Below are positions 15,893 through 24,473 of a stretch of 64,000 nt of DNA, piece after piece; the first letter of the stretch is position 1; every line of letters begins with the position of its first letter. The stretch covers positions 186,001 to 250,000 of the forward strand of contig NZ_JAJNDB010000003.1 of the NCBI RefSeq assembly GCF_021026375.1. Reading direction: 5' to 3'. The translations under genes and the position numbers were made by a program. Below the pieces are notes generated by a model, which saw only the letters and a list, made by a program, of their open reading frames with translations, made no database searches and was not told the origin of the DNA. The DNA comes from Actinomycetospora endophytica. GTDB lineage: Bacteria > Actinomycetota > Actinomycetes > Mycobacteriales > Pseudonocardiaceae.

Positions 15893-16695
15893 CGCGCGTT
15901 CAGACGATCCCGGACGGCCCAGGCGGTGATGCGCCACAGGGCCTCCCGGACGACGGCGCCGCTCATCTTCGAGGCCCCCGCCGCTCGCTCGGTGAACGTG
16001 ATCGGGACCTCGCGGACGACGTGGCCGCCGCGCTGCACCCGGAACGCCATGTCGACCTGGAAGCAGTAGCCCTGCGACGAGACCGGCGTGCGCGTGACCT
16101 CGTCGAGCACCCCTCGGCGGTACAGCCGGAACCCGCCGGTGACGTCGCGCACCGGGAGCCGCAGCGCCCGCCGCGAGTACACGTTCGCGGACCGGGAGAG
16201 CGCGTTGCGGTACCAGGGCCAGTTCACGACGCGTCCGCCCGGGACGTAGCGCGACCCGAGCACGAGATCGGCGCCCTCGGCCCGCGCGCTCGCCAGCAGC
16301 GCGGGCAGGTCCTCGGGCGCGTGGGAACCGTCGGCGTCCATCTCCACCACCCAGCCGATCTCGGACGCCGGGTGGGTGGCCATGACGTGCGCGAACGCGT
16401 CGACGTAGGCGGCACCCAGCCCGCGGCGGGGGTGGTGGTGCAGCACGGACAGGCGCGGATCCCGGGCGGCGAGGTCGTCGGCCAGTGCGCCGGTGCCGTC
16501 GGGGCTCCCGTCGTCGACCACGAGCAGCCGGACCGCGGGCAGGGTCGCGAGGATCCGCTCGACGAGGCCGGGCAGGTTCTCGCGCTCGTCGTAGGTCGGG
16601 ACGACCACGAGCACGCCCCGGCCGTCCGCGGGCGGCTCCGTCGGGTCGGAGGGACCGGCGGCCGTCGGGGAACCGTCGCGACGATCCGCCGTCAT
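15865..16695 (-). CDS. polyprenol-phosphate mannosyltransferase (Ppm1/DPM1 type)
   Basis: GT2 glycosyltransferase of 276 aa. Motifs: 'VVVPTYDERENLPGLVERIL', 'LLVVDDGSPDGTG', 'VVEMDADGSHAPEDLPAL' (metal-binding DAD), 'GSRYVPGG', and the DPM-type end 'DVTGGFRLYRR', 'SSQGYCFQVDMAFR', 'VPITFTERAAGASKM'. It transfers mannose from GDP-mannose to polyprenyl phosphate on the inner membrane face, feeding lipoarabinomannan and protein O-mannosylation. ATG 16695 overlaps the lnt stop by 4 bp (ATGA). In M. tuberculosis, Lnt and Ppm activities are fused in one protein; here they are two coupled genes. The N-terminal 25 residues are a disordered Pro/Asp tail. Confidence 0.93.
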   Translation of the reverse strand: MTADRRDGSPTAAGPSDPTEPPADGRGVLVVVPTYDERENLPGLVERILATLPAVRLLVVDDGSPDGTGALADDLAARDPRLSVLHHHPRRGLGAAYVDAFAHVMATHPASEIGWVVEMDADGSHAPEDLPALLASARAEGADLVLGSRYVPGGRVVNWPWYRNALSRSANVYSRRALRLPVRDVTGGFRLYRRGVLDEVTRTPVSSQGYCFQVDMAFRVQRGGHVVREVPITFTERAAGASKMSGAVVREALWRITAWAVRDRLNARKRSATRQE

Positions 16696-18392
16696 GCCGC
16701 GTCCCCCGGCGTCCCGGTCGAGCGCCGCCGTCTCACCGCCAGGCCCACTCCGGTGGCGGCCGCTGCGACCCCGAGCGCGGTGAGGACCCACTCCGGTGCC
16801 GGCCCGAGCCGCGTCGCCGGGGTCGTCGTCGTGCGCAGCGGGACGCGGTCGACGAGGACGCCGGGGGTGTAGAGCGCCCCGGTCCTGTCCAGGACCGCAC
16901 CGTCCGGGGCGATGACGGCGCTCTGCCCGCTGGTGGCGGCGATGACGACGGCGCGGTCGTGCTCGATCGCCCGCAGCCGGCTCATCCCCTGCTGCTGGTA
17001 GGTCATGTTCGTGTCGCCGAAGGTGGCGTTGTTCGTCGGGACGGTGAGCAGGTCGGCGCCCGCGGTCACGGCGTCGCGGACGTCGTCGTCGAACACCACC
17101 TCGTAGCAGGTCGCGACGCCGAGCCGCGCCGGACCGGCGTGGATCATCGGCGTCCCGGTGCCGGGCTGGAAGTCGGTCACCCGGGCCACGTCGCTCGAGA
17201 ACAGCGAGGCGAGCCCACGCAGCGGGATGTACTCGCCGAAGGGCAGCAGGTGGCGCTTGACGTACTGGTCGGTGGGACCGACGTGCGGGGTCCAGACGAC
17301 GGCGGCGTTGCGCGGCCCCTCGACGTAGGCCGTGCCGTCGGCGTTGGTCGCGCCGCGCAGCACCGCGCCCACGACGACCGGCACCCCGATCTGGTCGGTG
17401 ACGGCCTGGATCTCGGTGCGGGCGTCGGCGTTGGCGAACGGGTCGATGTCCGAGGAGTTCTCCGGCCAGATCACCAGGTCCGGGCGGGGACGCTGCCCGG
17501 CCGCGACCTGCGCGGCGAGCAGCCGGGTCTCGCGGACGTGGTTGTCGAGCACCGCCCGGCGCTGGCTCGCGAAGTCCAGGCCCGCCCGGGGCACGTTGCC
17601 CTGGACCGCGGCGACGGTGACGGTGCGGTCGCCCGGTTCGGCGGCGGCGTGGGCCGGGGTGGCGAGGCCGACGACGGGGCCGGCCAGCACCGCGACCAGC
17701 GCGCCGACCGCGACGAGGGCCCGCCGTCGGGGTGGTCGCCGCAGCGTCGTCAGCCACCAGAGCCCGGCGCCGGAGAGCACGACACCGAAGCTGACCAGCG
17801 GGGCGCCCCCGAGCGCGGCGAGCTTCGCGAACGCCCCGCCCGCCTGCCCGAACGCGAGCTTGGCCCACGGGAACCCGCCCCACGGGAGCCGCTCGATCAG
17901 CGCCTCGCCGGCGACCCACAGGCAGGCCACCCACAGCGGTGTCCCGGGGATCCGTCGGACGAGCGGGAAGAGCGCGACCGGGATCGCCGTCGCCAGCACG
18001 ACGACCGCCAGCGCCCCCAGCCACACGGCGCCGACGTAGGTGCCGGTCCAGTGCAGCAGCGGGAACTCGTAGGCGAGCGCGGCCAGGACGCCCCACCCGA
18101 ACGCCGCCCGGCACCGCCGCCCGTCGACCACGGCGCACAGCAGCGCGATCCCGAGCGGCGCCGCCCACCACCAGTCCAGCGGCGGGAAGGCGGCGAACAG
18201 GCCCAGCCCCGCGAGGACGGCTCCGAATACCCGGGCCACCGTTCCGAGCGAAGGGCCCCGTCGCTCGGACGGACGGGCCGTGGGCGCCCGTCGCCAGAAC
18301 CCGGGCCGGCCCTCGGTGCTGGGCGAAGGGTCCCCTCGGTCCGCTAGATCGACCGACGGTGCCCCTCGCTCGGAATCGCCCGCGTTCAGCAC
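16692..18392 (-). CDS. lnt: apolipoprotein N-acyltransferase
   Basis: Protein of 566 aa. The N-terminal half has about six to eight transmembrane helices; the C-terminal half is a carbon-nitrogen hydrolase domain. The nitrilase-type triad is present: a Glu in the early hydrolase part (near 'LVIWPENSSDIDP'), Lys in 'QYVKRHLLPFGEYIPLRG' and Cys in 'GVATCYEVVFDD'. Lnt acylates the N-terminal Cys of lipoproteins in the membrane. The product is coupled to the downstream mannosyltransferase (4-bp overlap) and its GTG 18392 overlaps the stop of the M24 peptidase by 7 bp. The N-terminal 40 residues are charged and low-complexity; a later start is possible. Confidence 0.92.
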   Translation of the reverse strand: MLNAGDSERGAPSVDLADRGDPSPSTEGRPGFWRRAPTARPSERRGPSLGTVARVFGAVLAGLGLFAAFPPLDWWWAAPLGIALLCAVVDGRRCRAAFGWGVLAALAYEFPLLHWTGTYVGAVWLGALAVVVLATAIPVALFPLVRRIPGTPLWVACLWVAGEALIERLPWGGFPWAKLAFGQAGGAFAKLAALGGAPLVSFGVVLSGAGLWWLTTLRRPPRRRALVAVGALVAVLAGPVVGLATPAHAAAEPGDRTVTVAAVQGNVPRAGLDFASQRRAVLDNHVRETRLLAAQVAAGQRPRPDLVIWPENSSDIDPFANADARTEIQAVTDQIGVPVVVGAVLRGATNADGTAYVEGPRNAAVVWTPHVGPTDQYVKRHLLPFGEYIPLRGLASLFSSDVARVTDFQPGTGTPMIHAGPARLGVATCYEVVFDDDVRDAVTAGADLLTVPTNNATFGDTNMTYQQQGMSRLRAIEHDRAVVIAATSGQSAVIAPDGAVLDRTGALYTPGVLVDRVPLRTTTTPATRLGPAPEWVLTALGVAAAATGVGLAVRRRRSTGTPGDAA

Positions 18393-19498
18393 GGGAGCAG
18401 GTCGTGCGGGCGGGTGTTGACCGCCTCGCACCCGTCTTCGGTCACCACCACGATGTCCTCGATCCGGGCGCCCCAGCGGTCGGGGAAATAGATGCCCGGC
18501 TCGATGGAGAACGCCATGCCCGGCTCGAGCGCGAGTTCGTTGCCCGCGACGATGTAGGGCTCCTCGTGCACCTCGAGGCCGATGCCGTGCCCGGTGCGGT
18601 GCACGAAGTACTCGCCGAACCCGGCGTCGCGGATGATCGCGCGGGCGGCCTCGTCGACGCTCTCGGCGGTCACGCCCGGGCGGGCCGCGGCGACCGCCGC
18701 GGCCTGGGCGCGCTGCAGGACCGCGTAGACGTCGGTGACCTCGTCGGTCGGCCCGCCGACGACGTAGGTGCGGGTGCAGTCGGAGTTGTAGCCCTCCGGC
18801 AGCGGCCCGCCGATGTCGACGACGACGACGTCGCCCGTCTCGATCACGCGGTCGGACACCTCGTGGTGGGGGCTGGCGCCGTTCGGTCCGGAGCCGACGA
18901 TGACGAACGCGGCCTCGGAGTGCCCGGCCGCGACGATCCCGGCGGTGATGTCCGCGCCGACCTCCGCCTCGGTGCGCCCGGGCCGCAGCCAGCCGGGCAC
19001 CTGGGCGTGGACGGCGTCGATGGCCGCACCGGCCCGGCGCAGGTACTCGACCTCGGCCGGGTCCTTGCGCATCCGGAGCTCGCGCAGCACCGGCGTCGCG
19101 AGCTCCTGGGTGGCCAGCGGCAGCGCGTCGCGCAGTCCGAGCACGTGCAGCGCGGGCATGTCGGCCGCGACGGCGACCCGCTTCGCGCCGTCGAGGCACG
19201 CCGCGACGAGTCCGTGCGGGTCCTCGCCGTCCACCCAGTCCAGGACGCGGATCCCGGCCTGGTCCACGCCGCTGCCGTCCAGCCCGGGCCGCTCGAGCCG
19301 GGGTACGACGAAGGCCGCGTCGTCCTGGGTCGGCAGGACCAGCGCGGAGAGCCGTTCGTGGGAGTGCTTCACGACCCCGGCGAGATACTGGAGATCCGGG
19401 CCGGGAGTGACGACGAGGGCGTCGACGCCGGCCGTCGCGGCCAGCCGGCGGGCCCGGTCGAGACGGGACGAGACCTGGTCGGCGAGCGGGGACCCCAT
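18386..19498 (-). CDS. Xaa-Pro dipeptidase-type M24 metallopeptidase (PepE-like)
   Basis: M24 pita-bread peptidase of 370 aa. The N-terminal creatinase-like domain (1-130) is followed by the catalytic domain with all five metal ligands: Asp in VVVDIGG, Asp in YNSDCTRTY, His in RTGHGIGLEVHEEP, Glu in FSIEPGIYF and Glu in ARIEDIVVV. It cleaves Xaa-Pro peptides in the cytoplasm. ATG 19498 gives the standard length. It heads the leftward operon with lnt and the mannosyltransferase. M. tuberculosis pepE occupies a comparable position near rv2090-helY, from memory. Confidence 0.9.
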   Translation of the reverse strand: MGSPLADQVSSRLDRARRLAATAGVDALVVTPGPDLQYLAGVVKHSHERLSALVLPTQDDAAFVVPRLERPGLDGSGVDQAGIRVLDWVDGEDPHGLVAACLDGAKRVAVAADMPALHVLGLRDALPLATQELATPVLRELRMRKDPAEVEYLRRAGAAIDAVHAQVPGWLRPGRTEAEVGADITAGIVAAGHSEAAFVIVGSGPNGASPHHEVSDRVIETGDVVVVDIGGPLPEGYNSDCTRTYVVGGPTDEVTDVYAVLQRAQAAAVAAARPGVTAESVDEAARAIIRDAGFGEYFVHRTGHGIGLEVHEEPYIVAGNELALEPGMAFSIEPGIYFPDRWGARIEDIVVVTEDGCEAVNTRPHDLLPC

Positions 19499-19563
19499 GG
19501 TGGCGAGCCTAGGTGCCCCTGCCTCGTGAGTTCCAATCCGCCCTGCGCTCCCGCGGCGCCCGC

Positions 19564-19917
19564 TCAGGTCAGGATGGTGTGGACCGAGGTGATGCGGCCG
19601 TCGACCACGAGCACGATGTCCAGCCCGGTGACCACCGGCGCCTCGCCCTCCGGCCCGAACTCCCAGCCCAGCAGGCCCAGGTCGTCGCACTCGCGCAGTG
19701 GCCCCGCCGCCCGGAAGACGAACCCCGGGGCACCGTCGAGCAACGTCTGCACCTTCGCGTCGAGTGCGTCCCGGCCGGTCACCACGCCCTCGGGATCGTG
19801 CATGACGACGTCCTCGGTGTAGGTCCGGGCGATCGCCGCGCGGCGCCGGTCGCGGTCCCGCTCGCCGAAGACCTCGAGCAGGTTCGCGTGCATCAGGTCG
19901 GGAATCGTCGCGTCCAT
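19564..19917 (-). CDS. SnoaL/NTF2-like protein
   Basis: Protein of 117 aa with the SnoaL-like cone fold pattern: an N-terminal helix 'LMHANLLEVFGERDRDRRRAAIARTYTEDVVMHDPEG', then 'VTGRDALDAKVQTLL', and beta strands ending 'LVVDGRITSVHTIL'. Members include small isomerases, cyclases and many proteins of unknown role. ATG 19917 gives a full-length domain. It is transcribed leftward toward the peptidase gene 65 bp away and divergently from the large membrane protein at 20033. No catalytic assignment is possible. Confidence 0.8.
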   Translation of the reverse strand: MDATIPDLMHANLLEVFGERDRDRRRAAIARTYTEDVVMHDPEGVVTGRDALDAKVQTLLDGAPGFVFRAAGPLRECDDLGLLGWEFGPEGEAPVVTGLDIVLVVDGRITSVHTILT

Positions 19918-20032
19918 GACCACCAGAATGCCCGCATCGGACCGGGTGCCGGGTCTGTCCGGGTAGTCCGGTCGGTGGCGACTAGGTAGAAGTCCCCTCC
20001 CCCGCCGCGCCGTCGCCGGACAGGCTGGCGCC

Positions 20033-22057
20033 ATGACGCACCCCGCGGACCACACCGCCCTGCTCGACCGGCTCGACGGCGAGCTCGCCGACCTCGGCAC
20101 CCGTCTCTCCCGGGTCCGCGCCGACCTCGGGTCCCTGCGCGCCTCGACGCCGAACACGGGCGCGGCTCCCGCCGGCTCGACGCCGGGCGTACCGATGGCG
20201 CCCGCCGGCCCGGTCCGTGAGCCGGCGCCGCCGTATCCGGCCGGGCTCGGTCCCTGGTATCCGGGCGGGCCGGCGTCCGGCCCCGGCGCCGGTGGCGCTC
20301 CGTGGGGTCCGCGGCCCGCCTCCGCACCGACCGCACCCTGGCCCGCGCCGGCCCGTCCGGTGGCCCCGCCCCGATCGGCCGGCCCGGGCTTCCGCCTGCC
20401 CCGCCTCACGGGCGCGCGCCTGCTCGCGGTGACCGGGGCGGGGGTGACGCTGCTGGGCGTCGTGCTCCTGCTGGTCCTCGCGGCCTCGCGCGGCTGGTTC
20501 GGTCCCGAGGCGAGGGTGGTGCTCGGCGCCGTCGTCGGGCTGGGCCTCGTCGCGGCCGGCGTCGTGCTCCAATCCCGCCGGGCCGGTTCCCCCGACGACG
20601 ACGCCGCGGACCCCGGCCCGGTCTCGCTCGCCGCGACCGGCATCACCGCGCTGTACCTCACCGTCGCGGCCGCCGCGTCCCTCTACGACTTCCTGCCCGC
20701 ACCGGTCGCGCTCCTGCTCGCCCTGCTCGTCGCCGGTGGCGGGCTCGCCCTCGCGGACCGCTGGCGCCGCCACGGGCTGGCGCTCGGCGTCGTCGTCGGG
20801 GCCGGCGTGCTGCTGCCGCTCGTCGTGAACACCGCGGGCGCCCTGCTCGTGGCCCTGTTCGTCGTCCTCGTCGTCGTCACCCTCCCGGTGGCCGCGCGGC
20901 GCGGCTGGCCGTCGCTGGTCGGTGCCGCGGTCGCCGGGGCGTCGCTCGCCGGGCTCGTCGCGACGACGGTCGTCGCCGCGGTGTCCGGCGGTGCCGGGTG
21001 GCCGGCCGTCGAGCTCGCCGCGGCGATCGGGGCGCTCGTGCTCGTCGCCGGGCCGGCGGCGCTCCTGCTGGTCGCCACAGCGGGGACACCAGGGACCCGG
21101 CCGTCACGGGCCGTCGTCGTCGCCGGGATCGTGCTCGCGCTGCCGGTGCTCCCGCTGCTCTCGATCGCTGCGGTGCTGCCGCGCCCGGCGGGGGCGATCG
21201 TCGACGTCGTCGCGGTCGTCGTCCTGCTCGCCGTCGGGGCCCTCGCCGAGCGTGGACCGGGTCGCGTGCCCACGAGCCCGGTCCTCGCCACCACCGCGGC
21301 CACCGCGGCCGCCGTCGTCGGGCTCCAGGCGATCCCGCTGGCCCTGACCGGGGTCGCGCAGGGCGGGGTCCTCCTCGCGGTGGCGACGGTGCTCGCCGTC
21401 GTCGCCCGCGGCACCCGTCGGACCGGGGTGCTGCTCGCGGCCGGGGCGTTCGGCGCGATCGGGTTCGTCCTGGCGCTCGGCCGGGACCTGCCCGTGGACG
21501 TGGTGGTCGACGGCCAGGTGGGTGAGCGCGGGTCGCTGATCGCGATGGCGGTGGTCGGGCTGCTCGTGATCACGACGGCCGCCGCGCTCCTCGTGGCGCT
21601 CGGCCGGCTCGGGTACCTCGGCTCGCGTGAGCGCTCCGCGATCGCGACCGCCGTGCTCGGGCTCCTCGGGCTCTACGGCGCCGCCGGGCTCGTCGTGACG
21701 GTGGCCCTGGCGATCTCCCCGGACCGCACCGGGTTCCTCGTCGGGCACGTGCTCGTGACGATCTCCTGGACCGCGCTGGCGCTCGTCCTCCTGGTCCGGG
21801 GCCCCCGCGACGAGGCGGTGAGCCTGCCGCGGGTGCTCGGCGGCGTGCTCGTCGTCGCGGCGGTGGTCAAGCTGATCCTGTTCGATCTCGTCGCGCTGGA
21901 CGGGCTCGCACGCGTCGCGGTGTTCCTCGGCGCGGGCCTGGTGCTGCTGGTGGCGGGCACGCGGTACGCCCGGTGGGTCACGGCGGGCACCGAGGACGCC
22001 CAGGATGCCTCCGCCACGATGTCGGACGAACCTGGCAGGCTTGCCGACCATGAGTGA
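20033..22057 (+). CDS. large polytopic membrane protein (DUF2339-like)
   Basis: Protein of 674 aa. A short N-terminal coiled-coil-like helix ('LLDRLDGELADLGTRLSRVRADLGSLRA') and a Pro/Ala/Gly-rich linker to residue 125 precede about eighteen closely spaced transmembrane helices. That layout (coiled coil, Pro-rich linker, many helices ending in a 'VLVVAAVVKLILFDLVALDGLARVAVFLGAGLVLL' repeat) is the one seen in DUF2339 proteins. No transport or catalytic motif is visible. Its stop overlaps the next gene (exonuclease) by 8 bp, so they are co-translated. Function unknown. Confidence 0.75.
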   Translation: MTHPADHTALLDRLDGELADLGTRLSRVRADLGSLRASTPNTGAAPAGSTPGVPMAPAGPVREPAPPYPAGLGPWYPGGPASGPGAGGAPWGPRPASAPTAPWPAPARPVAPPRSAGPGFRLPRLTGARLLAVTGAGVTLLGVVLLLVLAASRGWFGPEARVVLGAVVGLGLVAAGVVLQSRRAGSPDDDAADPGPVSLAATGITALYLTVAAAASLYDFLPAPVALLLALLVAGGGLALADRWRRHGLALGVVVGAGVLLPLVVNTAGALLVALFVVLVVVTLPVAARRGWPSLVGAAVAGASLAGLVATTVVAAVSGGAGWPAVELAAAIGALVLVAGPAALLLVATAGTPGTRPSRAVVVAGIVLALPVLPLLSIAAVLPRPAGAIVDVVAVVVLLAVGALAERGPGRVPTSPVLATTAATAAAVVGLQAIPLALTGVAQGGVLLAVATVLAVVARGTRRTGVLLAAGAFGAIGFVLALGRDLPVDVVVDGQVGERGSLIAMAVVGLLVITTAAALLVALGRLGYLGSRERSAIATAVLGLLGLYGAAGLVVTVALAISPDRTGFLVGHVLVTISWTALALVLLVRGPRDEAVSLPRVLGGVLVVAAVVKLILFDLVALDGLARVAVFLGAGLVLLVAGTRYARWVTAGTEDAQDASATMSDEPGRLADHE

Positions 22058-23036
22058 CGGCCCGGTGATGCTGCTGGACTCGGCGAGTCTGTGGTTCCGC
22101 GCGTTCTACGGGGTGCCCGCCTCGCTCACCGCCGACGACGGGACGCCGGTGAACGCGGTGCGCGGGTTCTGCGACATGGTCGCCCGGCTGGTGCGCGCCC
22201 GGCAGCCCGGCACCGTAGTCGCCTGCCTGGACCGGGACTGGCGCCCGGCGTTCCGCGTGCGCGCCATCCCGTCCTACAAGGCGCACCGCGTCGACACGTC
22301 GAACGGCATCGACCCCTCGGACCCGAACACCGGCGGCGGTCCCGACGCCGAGGCGGCTCCCGCGGAGCTCGGGGTCCAGGTCCCGATCATCCTCGACGTC
22401 CTCGCCGCGGCCGGGGTCCCGACGGCGGGTGCGGAGGGCTACGAGGCCGACGACGTGATCGGGACGCTGTGCGCGACGGAGGCGACCGCGCCCGTCGAGG
22501 TCGTCTCCGGGGACCGCGATCTGCTCCAGCTCGTCCGGGAGGAGCCGACCCCCACGCGGATCATCTACATCGCGCGGGGCGTCTCGAAGTACGAGGTGTA
22601 CGGGCCCGAGGAGGTCGCCGCCCGCTACGGCGTCCCGGTCGCGCGCGCCGGCGACGGCTACGCCGAGATGGCGATGCTGCGCGGCGACCCCTCCGACGGG
22701 CTGCCCGGCGTGCCCGGGGTCGGCGAGAAGACCGCCGCGCAGGTGGTGTCGAAGTTCGACTCGTGGGCCGACCTCATCGGCGCCGTCGTCGAGGGCGGCG
22801 ACCCGCGGCTGTCCTCGGCGGTCCGGGCCAAGATGGTGAAGGCCGCCGAGTACCTGACGGTGGCGCCCGGCGTCGTGCGGGTGGCGCCGGACGCGCCGAT
22901 CGACTGGACCGGGACCACGCGCGCCCTCCCCCACGAGTCCGTCGACACCGACCGGCTCGCCGAGCTCTCCGAGCGCTGGAACCTCACCGGCTCGGTGGAC
23001 CGGCTGACCGCGGCCCTGGCCGGGCGGGACGCCTAG
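22050..23036 (+). CDS. 5'-3' exonuclease (Pol I N-terminal/FEN-type)
   Basis: Protein of 328 aa corresponding to the free-standing 5'-3' exonuclease of mycobacteria (Rv2090, from memory). It has the flap-nuclease metal sites: Asp in 'VMLLDSASLWFRAFYG', Asp in 'ACLDRDWRPAFR', the acidic cluster 'GYEADDVIGTL', 'VSGDRDLLQLV', and 'MLRGDPSDGLPGVPGVGEKTAAQVV' (helix-3-turn-helix DNA clamp). It removes 5' flaps and RNA primers during replication and repair. ATG 22050 overlaps the upstream stop by 8 bp. The 3' end shares 4 bp with the convergent YjbR-like gene. Confidence 0.92.
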   Translation: MSDGPVMLLDSASLWFRAFYGVPASLTADDGTPVNAVRGFCDMVARLVRARQPGTVVACLDRDWRPAFRVRAIPSYKAHRVDTSNGIDPSDPNTGGGPDAEAAPAELGVQVPIILDVLAAAGVPTAGAEGYEADDVIGTLCATEATAPVEVVSGDRDLLQLVREEPTPTRIIYIARGVSKYEVYGPEEVAARYGVPVARAGDGYAEMAMLRGDPSDGLPGVPGVGEKTAAQVVSKFDSWADLIGAVVEGGDPRLSSAVRAKMVKAAEYLTVAPGVVRVAPDAPIDWTGTTRALPHESVDTDRLAELSERWNLTGSVDRLTAALAGRDA

Positions 23037-23422
23037 CCGGGCCGGGGCACGGTCTTCGCGAGGGTCGCGGGGGCGCGGGCGAACCACGCCTCGGAGACGA
23101 GCTCCCCCAGCTCGTCGGCGCCGATCCGCTCGAGGTGCACGAGCACGCTGGCGTGCCCGTCGAAGTGCGGGGTCGTGAAGTAGACGTCGGGCTCCTCGGC
23201 GAGCAGGGCCTCCTTGGCGCCGAGGTCGGGGACCCGCGCCCCGAGGACCGGGCCGGGCTGCTCCGCCCAGCCGAGGTCGGTGAGATCGCGGGGGCGCAGG
23301 GGGCGCTCCCAGACGAACAACTTCCCCTTCACCTTCCACGACGCCGCCCCGCCGAACGTGGGCAGCTCCGCCACGCCGGGCAGCGCCGTCGCGTGCCGGC
23401 GCACGTCGTCCCAGGTCGCCAT
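23033..23422 (-). CDS. MmcQ/YjbR-family protein
   Basis: Protein of 129 aa of the MmcQ/YjbR family (CyaY-like fold). Marks are 'TWDDVRRHATALPGV', 'ASWKVKGKLFVWERPL', 'VYFTTPHFDGHASVLVHLERI' and 'LVSEAWFARAPATLAK'. Members are small cytoplasmic proteins; a DNA-binding or MutT-partner role has been proposed but not settled. Its stop overlaps the stop of the convergent exonuclease by 4 bp. Start ATG 23422. Confidence 0.9.
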   Translation of the reverse strand: MATWDDVRRHATALPGVAELPTFGGAASWKVKGKLFVWERPLRPRDLTDLGWAEQPGPVLGARVPDLGAKEALLAEEPDVYFTTPHFDGHASVLVHLERIGADELGELVSEAWFARAPATLAKTVPRPG

Positions 23423-23433
23423 GTCGCGGAACG

Positions 23434-24234
23434 CTAGCGCGGCTGGCCGACCTCGTAGGTGCCGTTCTCGTCGACGATGTCCACCGGGACCTGTTGCGGG
23501 TGGCCGTCGACGGTCGCGGTGCAGACGAACGACGTGTCCGGCCGGACCCGCTGGTCGTCGGGGCAGGTCACGCCGGACACCTGCCGGTGCCAGTCCCGGG
23601 TGAGCACGTCGCTCACCCCCCGCTCGACGGTCGCCCGGTCCAGGACGTCGTAGCGGGCGAAGCGCGGACCGACGAGGAACGCGAGCAGTGCGACCACCAC
23701 GGCGGCGATCACGACGACGCCCAGCACCACGCCGAGGAGCATCCGACGGACGCGGCGACGCCGCGCCGGGTCGCGGGCGGCGGGCGGGGCCCAGCCGGGC
23801 GCGGGCTGCTGCCAGGCCGGGGACGACCCGTGGGGGAAGCCGGGATGCGGCCAGGTCCCCGGGGTGGTCCGCCAGGCGGGCACTCCCGACGGCGGGGTGG
23901 GGTCGTCATCTGTGACGCCCTCCGGGGTCGCGCCGGCCGCCGACGTCTCCCCGCTCTGCGACCACCGGATGCCGGTCGCGGTCCGGGGCTCGCTGGGCTC
24001 GTCGGACCTGCTCGGCTCGTCGGACCGGGGCTGCTCGACGGCGGCAGGTGTCCCCTCCGCGGGCGTCCACGGGTTCTCGTCCGGCGTCGGAGCGGGGGTC
24101 TCCTCCGACGACGCGGCGTGGGAGTCCCCCGACGACGAGGGGGCCTCTCCCGGCGACGAAGCGGACGGGGCTCGGCCCTCGGCGGCCGAGGACTCCTCGC
24201 CGCCGGTGTCCCCGGCGCCCGTCGGGCTCGTCAC
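23434..24234 (-). CDS. DUF4333-domain membrane protein
   Basis: Protein of 266 aa. Residues 1-165 are a disordered cytoplasmic Ser/Pro/Glu-rich tail ending in a basic 'RDPARRRRVRRM' stop-transfer patch; one transmembrane helix follows (about 170-192); the C-terminal 75 residues form a DUF4333-like exported domain with a Cys pair ('VSGVTCPDDQRVRPDTSFVCTATVDG'). The layout matches mycobacterial Rv2091c, next to helY, from memory. GTG 24234 start. Between it and helY lies repeat copy B. Function unknown; the Thr/Ser-rich tail is a plausible kinase target. Confidence 0.78.
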   Translation of the reverse strand: MTSPTGAGDTGGEESSAAEGRAPSASSPGEAPSSSGDSHAASSEETPAPTPDENPWTPAEGTPAAVEQPRSDEPSRSDEPSEPRTATGIRWSQSGETSAAGATPEGVTDDDPTPPSGVPAWRTTPGTWPHPGFPHGSSPAWQQPAPGWAPPAARDPARRRRVRRMLLGVVLGVVVIAAVVVALLAFLVGPRFARYDVLDRATVERGVSDVLTRDWHRQVSGVTCPDDQRVRPDTSFVCTATVDGHPQQVPVDIVDENGTYEVGQPR

Positions 24235-24283
24235 GGGATCACACTCTCACGGCCCGTCGGCGCCCGACGGCCGACCACACCAC

Positions 24284-24438
24284 CAGGGGCACGTCACGCA
24301 CCTCGGAGGCTCCTCCGGCACGTCTGACGCGCCCCTGATCAACGTCGGTGGCGTCGCGAGTGCCGGAGCTCGCGACGAGAGGCACACCAGGCAGCTCGGA
24401 CGGCGATCAGGCATGCCTCATGTGCTGTTGATCAACGG
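24284..24438 (-). repeat. hairpin-rich dispersed element, copy B
   Basis: Minus-strand copy of the element at 3919-4072. Block 1 is 24414-24438 (24/25 identical to copy A). Blocks 2 and 3 form a long stem: arms 24284-24296 and 24325-24337 pair at 12 of 13 positions, with an inner CGGAGG-CT-CCTCCG. An 8-bp GTCGCGAG/CTCGCGAC stem and the palindrome AGGCATGCCT lie between blocks 1 and 2. It fills the 239-bp gap downstream of helY and upstream of the DUF4333 gene, in the same orientation as both. Confidence 0.6.
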
Positions 24439-24473
24439 GAGAACGGGGCACTGAGGGCACCCAGGCGCGCGAG

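Noticed and set aside
16021..18347. long plus-strand frames opposite the DPM synthase and lnt
   Set aside because: Composition is Arg/Gly/Pro-rich and no motif is present; minus-strand genes there have full catalytic motifs.
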